Assembly: GCA_963727495.1 (NCBI GenBank)
Contig: CAVSGQ010000006.1
Span: 1,984,001-2,048,000 of the forward strand
DNA from: Actinophytocola sp963727495
GTDB lineage: Bacteria; Actinomycetota; Actinomycetes; Mycobacteriales; Pseudonocardiaceae
DNA: 64,000 nucleotides
Direction: 5' to 3'
The notes beneath the pieces were generated by a model. It was not told where the DNA came from. It did no database searches and worked only from the letters and a program-made list of their open reading frames with translations. Below, piece after piece: positions 46,000 to 53,455 of this stretch. Position 1 is the stretch's first letter; each line of letters opens with the position of its first letter. The position numbers and the translations under genes were made by a program.

Positions 46000-46362
46000 A
46001 TGCGCATCGGCCAGCTCGCGTCCCGGACCGGCGTGCCGACCCGGTTGCTGCGGTACTACGAGGAGCAGGGCCTGCTCAGCCCGTCGCGCGCGGAGAACGG
46101 GTACCGGTCCTACGACGAGGGCCTCGTGGGCCGGGTGACCCAGATCCGCGGCCTGCTCGACGCCGGCGTGCCGACCCGGATCATCCGCGAGATCCTCCCG
46201 TGCCTGGACGACCCCTGCTCCATCCACGTCACCGACGCCACGCCGGAGCTCATCGCCGACCTGGAGCGCCACCGGGACCAGATGGACTCGAAGATCCAGT
46301 GCCTGGCCCGCAACCGCGACGCGATCAGCACCTACCTCGAGGCCGTCCGCAAGGCCGAGTAG
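46000..46362 (+). CDS. MerR family transcriptional regulator
   Basis: This 120-residue regulator starts with the MerR winged helix (MRIGQLASRTGVPTRLLRYYEEQGLLSP, then NGYRSYDE) and ends in a coiled-coil helix (LERHRDQMDSKIQCLARNRDAISTYL). There is no separate effector domain. The Cys pair in PCLDDPC might sense metal or thiol stress, but this is a guess. Position and operator suggest control of the adjacent drug exporter. Confidence 0.9.
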   Translation: MRIGQLASRTGVPTRLLRYYEEQGLLSPSRAENGYRSYDEGLVGRVTQIRGLLDAGVPTRIIREILPCLDDPCSIHVTDATPELIADLERHRDQMDSKIQCLARNRDAISTYLEAVRKAE

Positions 46363-46390
46363 GGGACGCCCCGGCAGCGCCACATCCGGC

Positions 46391-46670
46391 GAGCCGACCC
46401 GCCACACGCTCGACCCGACCCGTGGCGCGGTCGAGCCGACCCGTGGCGCGGTCGAGCCGACCCGTGGCGCGGTCGAGCCGACCCGTGGCGCGGTCGAGCC
46501 GGAGGTCACCGGTGCATCGCCGGCGGGTCGGGTTGGCGATGTGGAGGGTCGGTTCGCCTGTGTGGTGGGTCGGGTTGGCGATGTGGGGGGTCGGTTCGGC
46601 TGCGTGGTGGGTCGGGTTGGCGATGTGGGGGGTCGGTTCGGCTGCGTGGCGGGTCGGCTCGGTTGGCGCC
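46391..46670. repeat. Inverted 21-bp / 42-bp tandem arrays at convergent gene ends
   Basis: Four near-identical 21-bp units containing GAGCCGACCCGTGGCGCGG run from about 46410 to 46500. From about 46519 there are about three 42-bp units containing GGGTCGGGTTGGCGATGTGG and GGGTCGGTTCGGCTG. The cores CGGGTCGGCTC and GAGCCGACCCG are complements. The region separates convergent merR and a small gene, the fourth such case in the window. Confidence 0.78.
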
Positions 46671-46679
46671 GTGGTGGGG

Positions 46680-47024
46680 CTAGCGGTGGCGTTGGGTGGC
46701 GAGGCGGAAGGGGTTGCGCAGCGGGTGCGGGCGGTCCCGGTGCGGCAGGCCGTCGCCGATGAGCTGCTCGTGCGCCGAGCGCCACACCTGGCACGGCCAG
46801 CGCCGCGCGCGCACCCGGTGCCGGCACGCCTGGCAGCGGCCGTCCGGGTCGGCGCGGTGGGTCGTCAGCAGCACCCGCCAGCCGTCCGCGAGGCGGCGCA
46901 GCTCGGTGCGGGCCAGGGGGAGCAGGGTCGAGGGGTCGGCCTGCCCCGCGGCGTGGTCGAGCATGTCGAGGCGGTGCAGCACGGCACGCCGCACGGTGTC
47001 GTCCGTGGTCCACATCCGGCTCAT
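46680..47024 (-). CDS. Hypothetical Cys-containing protein
   Basis: This 114-residue protein starts MSRMWTTDDTVRRAVLH and has a cysteine cluster CQACRHRVRARRWPC that could bind zinc. The C-terminus is basic (HPLRNPFRLATQRHR). I do not recognise a function. Its ATG overlaps the stop of the preceding small gene (ATGA), which strongly suggests that both are real and cotranslated. Confidence 0.65.
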   Translation of the reverse strand: MSRMWTTDDTVRRAVLHRLDMLDHAAGQADPSTLLPLARTELRRLADGWRVLLTTHRADPDGRCQACRHRVRARRWPCQVWRSAHEQLIGDGLPHRDRPHPLRNPFRLATQRHR

Positions 47025-47221
47025 CCCGCCCGTCGGTCCTGCGCGCGGATGGCGGCCTGGTCGAGCGTCCAGCCCAGCCCCTGGGCCTGCTGCACGGACA
47101 GCACCGCGGCGGCTCCGGGCGGGGGGACGAGAACGACCCGCTCGTCCTCGACCAGCACCATCAGTGCGCGGTCGCGGCCGAACGGGTCGTGGCAGCTGAC
47201 GGACCATCGAGGTTCAGTCAC
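47021..47221 (-). CDS. Hypothetical small protein
   Basis: This 66-residue protein from a GTG start reads VTEPRWSVSCHDPFGRDRAL at the N-terminus, then a beta-rich stretch ALMVLVEDERVVLVPPPG and a helix. A TTG at 47263 would give a longer form. No family was recognised. It overlaps the next gene by 4 bp and appears to form a two-gene unit with it. Confidence 0.6.
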   Translation of the reverse strand: MTEPRWSVSCHDPFGRDRALMVLVEDERVVLVPPPGAAAVLSVQQAQGLGWTLDQAAIRAQDRRAG

Positions 47222-47853
47222 CGTAACGACATCGGCGCCGCAAACGGCCGGCCGAAGGCGCAATGGCGCGCTTCACTCCATTGCTCGGAATCTCACTCGA
47301 TCGAGGTCGAGCCGCCCGATCCGAGTGAACGCGGGAGTAGCAGTCGCGGCCCGTAGCGCCATGAACGATCTTCGTAGCGAGGAAGCCATGTCGTTATGTA
47401 CAAAAGCCAAATCGCCGCCCCCCGGTTGCAGCGCTGTCGACACATACGGCATATCCTTCACATGGCGGCCCGCTCCCAGTGACCCCCAGGCTGGTTGAGC
47501 GGGCCGCCCCCAAGGCCTTGTGTTCGGTGCCCTTGGCACCTTCCCGAACCCTCGTCCCGTTCTGGGGGGCGACCCCCCAGACCCCCACGGTGCGTGCTTC
47601 TCGCGACCCGGCGCTGGGGGCTTGTCTTGTTCACCAGCACCGGTTCCGGCTCGGCTTCGCCTTCGCCCGGGTTGTGTTGTGCTCGCTTCCGTTGGCGCGA
47701 CTGTCCACTCTCGCCCGGACGACCGGGCGTCTCGGTGTCGTCGACGCTTTTGCGTTGAATCGTTCTATGGGGGGTGGTCTAAACCGGTCGGGGAGTGAGA
47801 GCTGTTGCTGAATGGCCTTCAACCTGCGCGTTTTCGTTTCTTGTCGCGGTTGA
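47222..47853. other. 632-bp region without a convincing gene
   Basis: An 88-codon minus-strand ORF (47273-47539) contains FVHNDMASSLRRSFMALRAA. I have the impression of similar short peptides annotated as hypothetical in other actinobacteria, so it may be a dispersed non-coding repeat rather than a gene. Further right lie GGGGGGCGACCCCCC-type hairpins (about 47565-47590) and G/C-poor stretches near 47840. No tRNA-like or rRNA-like sequence is apparent. Confidence 0.4.
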
Positions 47854-48969
47854 TTAGTTGACGAAATTACTCAACGGCGTGTGCGGGAGGGAGTGGGCCT
47901 CGGCCACCGGGGCGTTGGTCAGGGCGCCCGCGTGCGTGTTCAGGCCAAGCGCCAGGGCGGGGTCCGCACGCAGGGCGTCGTGCCAGCCGTGGTCGGCGAG
48001 GGCCACCGCGTACGGCAGGGTCACGTTGGTCAGCGCGTACGTCGACGTCCGCGGGACCGCGCCCGGCATGTTCGCCACGCAGTAGAACACCGAGTCGTGC
48101 ACGACGTAGGTCGGGTCCGCGTGCGTCGTCGGCCGCGAGTCCGCGAAGCAGCCGCCCTGGTCGATCGCGATGTCCACCAGCACCGAGCCCGGCCGCATCC
48201 GCGCCACCAGCTCGTTCGAGATCAGCTTCGGCGCCCGCGCGCCCGGCACCAGCACCGCGCCGATCACCAGGTCCGCCTCGCGCGCGGCGTGCTCCACCGC
48301 GAGCTTGTTCGACGTGACCGTGCGGATCTCCCCGCGGAACAGGTCGTCGATGTGGCGCAGCTTGTCCACGTTCGTGTCCAGCACCTGCACGCTCGCGCCC
48401 ATGCCGAGTGCCACCCGCGCCGCGTTCATGCCCGCGACGCCGCCGCCGATCACCACCACCCGCGCCGGCGCCACGCCCGGCACGCCGCCCGGGAGGACCC
48501 CTCGGCCTCCCGACGGACGCATCAGCGAGTACGCACCCACCTGCGGCGCGAGCCGCCCCGCCACCTCCGACATCGGCGCCAGCAACGGCAGCGCCCCGGA
48601 CGGCAGCTGCACCGTCTCGTACGCGACCGCCGTCGTGCCCGCCGCCATCAGCGCCCTGGTCAGCGCCTCGTCCGCCGCCAGGTGCAGGTAGGTGAACAGC
48701 ACCTGGTCCGACCGCAGCCTCGGGTACTCCGCCGCGATCGGCTCCTTGACCTTCAGGACGAGATCACCCTCGGCCCACACGTCGTCCGCCGACGCCAGCA
48801 CCTTCGCGCCGGCCGCGAGGAACTCCTCGTCGGGGATCGACGAGCCCGAGCCCGCCCCGGCCTCGACGAACACGTCGTGGCCGTGCGTGGTCAGCTCGTG
48901 CGCCCCCGCCGGCGTCAGCGCCACGCGGTACTCGTGGTTCTTGATCTCCCGGGGAACGGCGACCTTCAC
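47854..48969 (-). CDS. ald: Alanine dehydrogenase
   Basis: This 371-residue enzyme interconverts alanine and pyruvate with NAD and ammonia. Substrate residues lie in REIKNHEYRVALTPAG and LKVKEP; the NAD fold is VVVIGGGVAGMNAARVALGMGA; VDIAIDQGGCFADSRPTTH and NMPGAVPRTSTYALTN follow. The GTG start has GGAGG six bases upstream. A PucR-type regulator gene lies 132 bp upstream on the same strand and may control it. Confidence 0.95.
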   Translation of the reverse strand: MKVAVPREIKNHEYRVALTPAGAHELTTHGHDVFVEAGAGSGSSIPDEEFLAAGAKVLASADDVWAEGDLVLKVKEPIAAEYPRLRSDQVLFTYLHLAADEALTRALMAAGTTAVAYETVQLPSGALPLLAPMSEVAGRLAPQVGAYSLMRPSGGRGVLPGGVPGVAPARVVVIGGGVAGMNAARVALGMGASVQVLDTNVDKLRHIDDLFRGEIRTVTSNKLAVEHAAREADLVIGAVLVPGARAPKLISNELVARMRPGSVLVDIAIDQGGCFADSRPTTHADPTYVVHDSVFYCVANMPGAVPRTSTYALTNVTLPYAVALADHGWHDALRADPALALGLNTHAGALTNAPVAEAHSLPHTPLSNFVN

Positions 48970-49101
48970 GACTTCCTCCCGACTAGGCCAGATGGGTGTT
49001 ATCGACCACAATGAAGTAACCATGCGTGCGAGTCATCGTTCTCTCACCACCAGAATGGCGCCACTCGCTCGTGCCGCGAGCACAGTTCACTGGAGCGTGG
49101 C

Positions 49102-50646
49102 TCAACGCCACCGTAACGCGGTGAGCTGCACGAGCAGGGCCAACCGCACGTCCGGATCGTCCAGGTCCACGCCGGCCAGCTCGGTCAGCTTCGTCATCCG
49201 GTACCGCAACGTGTTGGGGTGGATCCGCAGCGCCCGGCTCGCCGCACGCGGGTCGCCGGGGTGGCGCAGCCACTCGTAGAGGGTGTCCACGTACGCGGTG
49301 CCCGACCCCTCGTCCTGCGCGCGCAGCACCGGCAGCGGCCCGAACTCCGCGGCGCCCGCGCCCGCCGCGGCCACCGCCGCGCGGTGCAGCACCAGCACCG
49401 GCCAGGCCTGCTCGTGGCTGGTGACCGGTCCCTCGACGAGCCCGGCCCGCAGCAGCGACAGAGTCTCCTCGGCCAGCGCCTTCGACTCCACCAGGTCCGC
49501 GAGCCGCACCGGCGGGCCCGCCGCGACCAGCGGTGGCGTGCGGTCCTCGGCCAGCGCGGCGCGCAACGCCGGCCAGCCGCCCTCGCCCACCCGGTCCGGC
49601 ACGACCGCGTAGAGCATGTCGTGCAGCTCCGCGACCGCGGGCCGGCGGCCGACGCCCGCGGTGATCCGCTCCCACAGCGCCAGCCGCATGCCCTCCGCGC
49701 CCAGCGGGTCGTCCGCCCGGCTGGCGATCGCCACCACCCGGTGCGGCTCGTCGGCCAGGTCCAGCTCGGCCGCCGCCAGCCGGACGCTGCCCCGCCCCTC
49801 CAGCACGGCCTTCACCAGCTCGGCCGACCGGCGGCGCTCGGCGTCCTCGGTGGCCCGGCGGCGCAGCAGGTGCAGGGCGACCACCGGCGCGGTGTCGGCG
49901 AACGCGGCCGCCCGCTGCTCCGACACCGGCCCGGTGACCACCGCCCACATCGAGCCGAGCAGCTCGCCGCCCATCCGGATCGGCACGATCAGCCGGGGCA
50001 GCGTGCCGTCCTGCTGTGCCGGCACGAAGATCGTCGTGCGGCCGCGGGAGAGCTCGCGGAACACCCCGCGCGACCGGAACCGCGCGAGCACGTCGTCCGG
50101 CACCCGGCGGCCCATGATCGTCGACACGCGTGCGGAGTCCGTGCGGTCCTGGCGGGCCGAGTACGCGAGCACCCGCGAGTTGGCGTCCTCGATCGTCACC
50201 GGGGCGTCCACCACCGCCGCGGCCGCGTCCGCGAGCCGGAACAGGTCGCCGAGGCCGCTGGGCCGGGCGTCGGGGTCCAGCTCGTCGGCCGCCGCGTCGA
50301 GCACCGACCGCAGCAGCCAGACCAGCTGGGCCCACGCGGCGCCCGCGTGTACCTCGACGATCGCCAGGCCCGCCGCCTGCGCGGCGGACCGCACCGCGCT
50401 GCGGGCCGGCAGCGGCGGCTTGAGCAGCACCGCGGCCGCGCCCTGCGTCCCGCACCGGCGCACCAGCTCGACCGCGTCCTTGACGGTGTGCACGGCGACG
50501 CCGAGGACCAGGTCGCCCGCGCCGACCTGGTCCTTGCGGCCCGGCTCGGCGATGACCACGTCCTTCACGTGGGTCGCCGAGCCGCCGAGGCGGACGTGCA
50601 GCAGCGTCGGACCGACCCGGTCCGCCACGCCCTGCACGGTGATCAC
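49102..50646 (-). CDS. PucR family transcriptional regulator
   Basis: This 514-residue regulator has an N-terminal PucR-like sensor part (MITVQGVADRVGPTLLHV), a central GAF-like region (TIEDANSRVLAYSARQDRTD) and a C-terminal CdaR-type helix-turn-helix (ASRALRIHPNTLRYRMTKLTEL). Regulators of this type control amino-acid or purine catabolism. Being directly upstream of ald on the same strand, alanine metabolism is the obvious candidate target. Confidence 0.88.
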   Translation of the reverse strand: MITVQGVADRVGPTLLHVRLGGSATHVKDVVIAEPGRKDQVGAGDLVLGVAVHTVKDAVELVRRCGTQGAAAVLLKPPLPARSAVRSAAQAAGLAIVEVHAGAAWAQLVWLLRSVLDAAADELDPDARPSGLGDLFRLADAAAAVVDAPVTIEDANSRVLAYSARQDRTDSARVSTIMGRRVPDDVLARFRSRGVFRELSRGRTTIFVPAQQDGTLPRLIVPIRMGGELLGSMWAVVTGPVSEQRAAAFADTAPVVALHLLRRRATEDAERRRSAELVKAVLEGRGSVRLAAAELDLADEPHRVVAIASRADDPLGAEGMRLALWERITAGVGRRPAVAELHDMLYAVVPDRVGEGGWPALRAALAEDRTPPLVAAGPPVRLADLVESKALAEETLSLLRAGLVEGPVTSHEQAWPVLVLHRAAVAAAGAGAAEFGPLPVLRAQDEGSGTAYVDTLYEWLRHPGDPRAASRALRIHPNTLRYRMTKLTELAGVDLDDPDVRLALLVQLTALRWR

Positions 50647-50671
50647 GGGGAGATCGTCCCCCTTCGGCCGG

Positions 50672-50978
50672 CTATTCGCCCACCCGGTCCACCAGCGCGC
50701 GCAGTGCCGCGACCTCCTCGGCCAGCGCCTGCCGACCCGCCCGGGTGATGCTCACCCACGTCTTCGGCCGCCGGCCGTCGTAGCCCTTCTCCATGTCGAG
50801 CAGCCCGGCGTCGACGAGCACGGTCAGGTGCCGGGACAGGTTGCCGCCGGTCAGCTCCAGCGTGTTGCTGCAGGTAGCCGAACTCGACGCGCTTGGACTC
50901 GGCCGCGATCGTCAGGATGCCCAGCCGGTGCTTCTGGTGCACCACGTCGTCGAGCCCGTTGGTCGGGTGGTCACCCAC
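50672..50978 (-). CDS. Winged-helix transcriptional regulator, one frameshift
   Basis: This protein of about 101 residues reads KHRLGILTIAAESKRVEFGYLQ, then after one extra base near 50873 NTLELTGGNLSRHLTVLVDA and KTWVSITRAGRQALAEE. It matches the single-domain ArsR/PadR-like winged-helix group that represses a neighbouring membrane protein. Its GTG start overlaps the stop of the upstream membrane-protein gene. A long palindrome in front of that gene is the likely operator. Confidence 0.8.
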
Positions 50979-51885
50979 GGGGCGCCCCGTGCCGGGTCAG
51001 CGCCGCGGCCACGCCGCCGGCGAGCAGGATCGAGCCCGGGCAGCAGCAGGCTCTGCACCGCGTAGACCTGCCCGTCGTCCCAGGTCGCCGACCCAGCCGA
51101 GCAACGCGTAGAAGCTGGTACAGGTCCCACTGCCAAAGGCGTGGTTGGCGGGAATCGCGGCAGCGTGAACAGCGCGCCGACCACGGCGAGCAGCACGCTG
51201 CGTTCCTGCCACGCGAGGACGAGCAGAGCGACCGCGATGGCGAATAGCGCCGAGAAGCCCTTGATCATGATAGACACCGACCGTCGCGAGCGTCAGCGAC
51301 GCGAGCAGCACGCCGGCGAACACGCCCGCGGACCGTTCGGGGCCGGTGCCGGCCGGAGTGCCCAGCCGAACGCGGCCGTCGGCGAGTGCCGCGGACAACA
51401 ACATGATCGGCAGGTTGCGCGACGGCTCCGAGTAGAGGTGATCCCGGTCCGAGCGGGGCGACGTTCGGGCAGGGCCAGAACAGGAGGCCCGCGAGCGCGG
51501 CGGCCGCCGCGACGAACAGCGAACGGGTGTCGGTCTCGATGCCGAGCCGCGATGCCCGGCGGCGGTACCACCAGCCCGTGACGGCCAGCCCGCCGACGAC
51601 CGTGACATCCAGTACCAGTCGATCAGGCCCGGGTACCGGACGGTGCCGAACATCGGTGCGAACTGCGGGAACGGGCCGGCGCTCGAAGTATTCCGGGGCT
51701 GGAGAGGTTGCCGGTGGCGGCACGAGACATAGGTCAGCGGCGCGAGCAGGAGCAGGGCGGCGAACAGGAACAGCGGGAAGGCGTAGCCGTGCCGGTCCGC
51801 CCTGGCCCGGTTCCGCAGCGAGCGCAGGTCGTCGAGCAGGTCGGTCGCGGACGGGTCGTCCCGGCCGGGCGGGTGAGCTGGTCAT
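50971..51885 (-). CDS. Multi-pass membrane protein, frame interrupted
   Basis: About 300 residues: an N-terminal soluble stretch recoverable as DLLDDLRSLRNRARADR, a helix YAFPLFLFAALLLLAPLTY, then several hydrophobic segments (RSLFVAAAAALAGLLFWP, SAGVFAGVLLASLTLATVGV, FSALFAIAVALLVLAW). Several single-base indels between 51.0 and 51.87 kb break the frame. Function is unknown. Membrane proteins paired with this type of winged-helix regulator are common in actinobacteria. Confidence 0.7.
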
Positions 51886-52823
51886 GTGACCCCCAACATG
51901 TTTGCGATGCATTTAGGTTTGCATCGCAAACACGTTGGTGTCAAGGAGGAGGCGCTCCGGGGGTCAGCCGAGCGCGTTCCGGCCGTGAGCCCGGCGACGT
52001 AGGCCTGGCCCGCCGCGTTCGGGTGCACCGGCACCGACAGCGAGGTCGGGATCAGGCCCTCGACCCACTTGTCGCTCGAGCACACGTCGTGTCCGAGCAC
52101 GTCGCCCGGGTTGACGAACACCGCGCCGCCGGCGGCGGCCCGGTCGGCCAGCATGGCGTTCAGCCGGTGCTGCACGCCGTCGAAGTAGGGCACGTCGCCG
52201 ATCGCGAACGGCACGATCGGCCAGCAGCCCCAGCGCGGCGGCAGGATGCGCAGGTAGCCGACGAGCACGACCGTCGCCTGCGGCGCCCGGGCGTGGATGC
52301 CGTCGAGCACGGCGTCGACCTTCGGGGCGGCGGCGGCGATCCGCTCACCGAGCTGGTCGGTGCCGCCCGCGGTGTAGTAGTCCTTGCACGGCGAGCCGAA
52401 CGGGTTGTTGAAGCTCTTCTCCGCGCAGGTCTCCACGATGCCGCTGAACCCGATGTCGTTGCCGCTGATGGTGACCGTGACGAGGTTCGTGTCCGCGGTG
52501 AGCGCGTCGAACTGAGGCGGGTTGTCGCCGCCGGTCACCGACTGCGGCTGTGTCATGTGGACGGTCTTGGCGCCGCCGCAGGTCGCGTCGACGAACGTGC
52601 CGACGCCGAGCCGGGCGGCGAGGTCGGAGGGGTAGTTGTCGGTGGCGCGGGCGCAGCCGATCGGCTGGCCGTGGATCTTGGACAGGGTGCCGACGGCGGC
52701 GTACGAGTCGCCGAGTGCCACGTACTTCCCGATGGCGGGGGTGGCACTGGCGGGGGCGGCGACCGCCACGGCGGCGGTCGTGACGGCGGCGACGGAGGTG
52801 AGCAGGGACAGCAACCGGCGCAT
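51882..52823 (-). CDS. Secreted SGNH/GDSL hydrolase
   Basis: This protein of about 290-313 residues has a signal peptide (MRRLLSLLTSVAAVTTAAVA, cleavage near ASA). SGNH blocks are GDSYAAVG (Ser nucleophile), TCGGAKT (Gly), ISGNDIGF (Asn) and VHPNAAGQAY (catalytic His). It is an extracellular esterase or lipase. As read, the frame runs on through the downstream operator to 51882. A single-base correction near 51985 would end it at the TGA at 51964 (tail NALG), which is more typical. Four cysteines suggest disulfides. Confidence 0.88.
   Translation of the reverse strand: MRRLLSLLTSVAAVTTAAVAVAAPASATPAIGKYVALGDSYAAVGTLSKIHGQPIGCARATDNYPSDLAARLGVGTFVDATCGGAKTVHMTQPQSVTGGDNPPQFDALTADTNLVTVTISGNDIGFSGIVETCAEKSFNNPFGSPCKDYYTAGGTDQLGERIAAAAPKVDAVLDGIHARAPQATVVLVGYLRILPPRWGCWPIVPFAIGDVPYFDGVQHRLNAMLADRAAAGGAVFVNPGDVLGHDVCSSDKWVEGLIPTSLSVPVHPNAAGQAYVAGLTAGTRSADPRSASSLTPTCLRCKPKCIANMLGVT
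51893..51938. promoter_or_regulatory. Long palindrome, probable operator of the membrane protein/regulator operon
   Basis: Two 19-bp arms (CCAACATGTTTGCGATGCA and a complement with one mismatch) flank an 8-nt loop directly upstream of the membrane-protein ATG. The inner TTTGCGATGCA / TGCATCGCAAA is a typical regulator half-site pair. The element could also terminate the SGNH hydrolase gene that ends here. Confidence 0.65.
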
Positions 52824-52922
52824 CGGAGACTCCAGTGTCTCGTCGGGACTGGTCGGCTACTCGTGAGTAGCGTGACGTAGACGATGCGCGGCCGGTGAAT
52901 TCCTGTCAACGGGCCGAACAGG

Positions 52923-53426
52923 TCAGTACAGTGCTGTCGTAATCCACTCGGCCACCGGGAGATCGCGGCTCGTGCATTCGGCGGACAGCCTGATCGTCCA
53001 TCGCAGCGCCTGCACCATCAGCGTGACCATCTCGTCGGGCGCGGCGTTCTCGAGCGCGATCTCGATGTGCGTCTTCGCGGCCTCGGTGTCGCCGTGCACC
53101 TCGGCGAGCAGGGTGCGCACGGCGGTGCGGACCGGCGGGTCCGCCTCGTCGATCGGCACCTCCTGGCCGTCGTTGTCGTAGACCTGCATCTTCACCGGCG
53201 CGGTCCCACCCGAGCCGAGCGCGGCCACCATGGCGCTGCACTCGCGGAACAGCAGCAGCATCATCTCCTGCGCGTCCGCCGCGGTCGCCGGATTCGTCCG
53301 GAACGTGTCGGTCACCCGCTCGGCCGCGTCCTCGTCCGGGCCGGCCTTCATCGCCGCGAGCGCCTCGCTCGCGGCCTCGACGATGCGCCGGTCACGGTCC
53401 GGGTCCGGTTGCGGGTCCACGGCCAC
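52923..53426 (-). CDS. Conserved hypothetical soluble protein
   Basis: This acidic, largely helical protein of 167 residues (RRIVEAASEALAAMKAGPDED; AAKTHIEIALENAAPDEMVTLM) has no recognised domain, signal peptide or membrane segment. Starts at GTG 53420, 53426 or 53435 are all possible. It follows the GGDEF/EAL gene on the same strand by about 30 bp and is probably cotranscribed, so a link to c-di-GMP signalling is possible but unproven. Confidence 0.6.
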   Translation of the reverse strand: MAVDPQPDPDRDRRIVEAASEALAAMKAGPDEDAAERVTDTFRTNPATAADAQEMMLLLFRECSAMVAALGSGGTAPVKMQVYDNDGQEVPIDEADPPVRTAVRTLLAEVHGDTEAAKTHIEIALENAAPDEMVTLMVQALRWTIRLSAECTSRDLPVAEWITTALY

Positions 53427-53455
53427 ATCTTCCACCAGACTCGCTCGGGCCGGGC

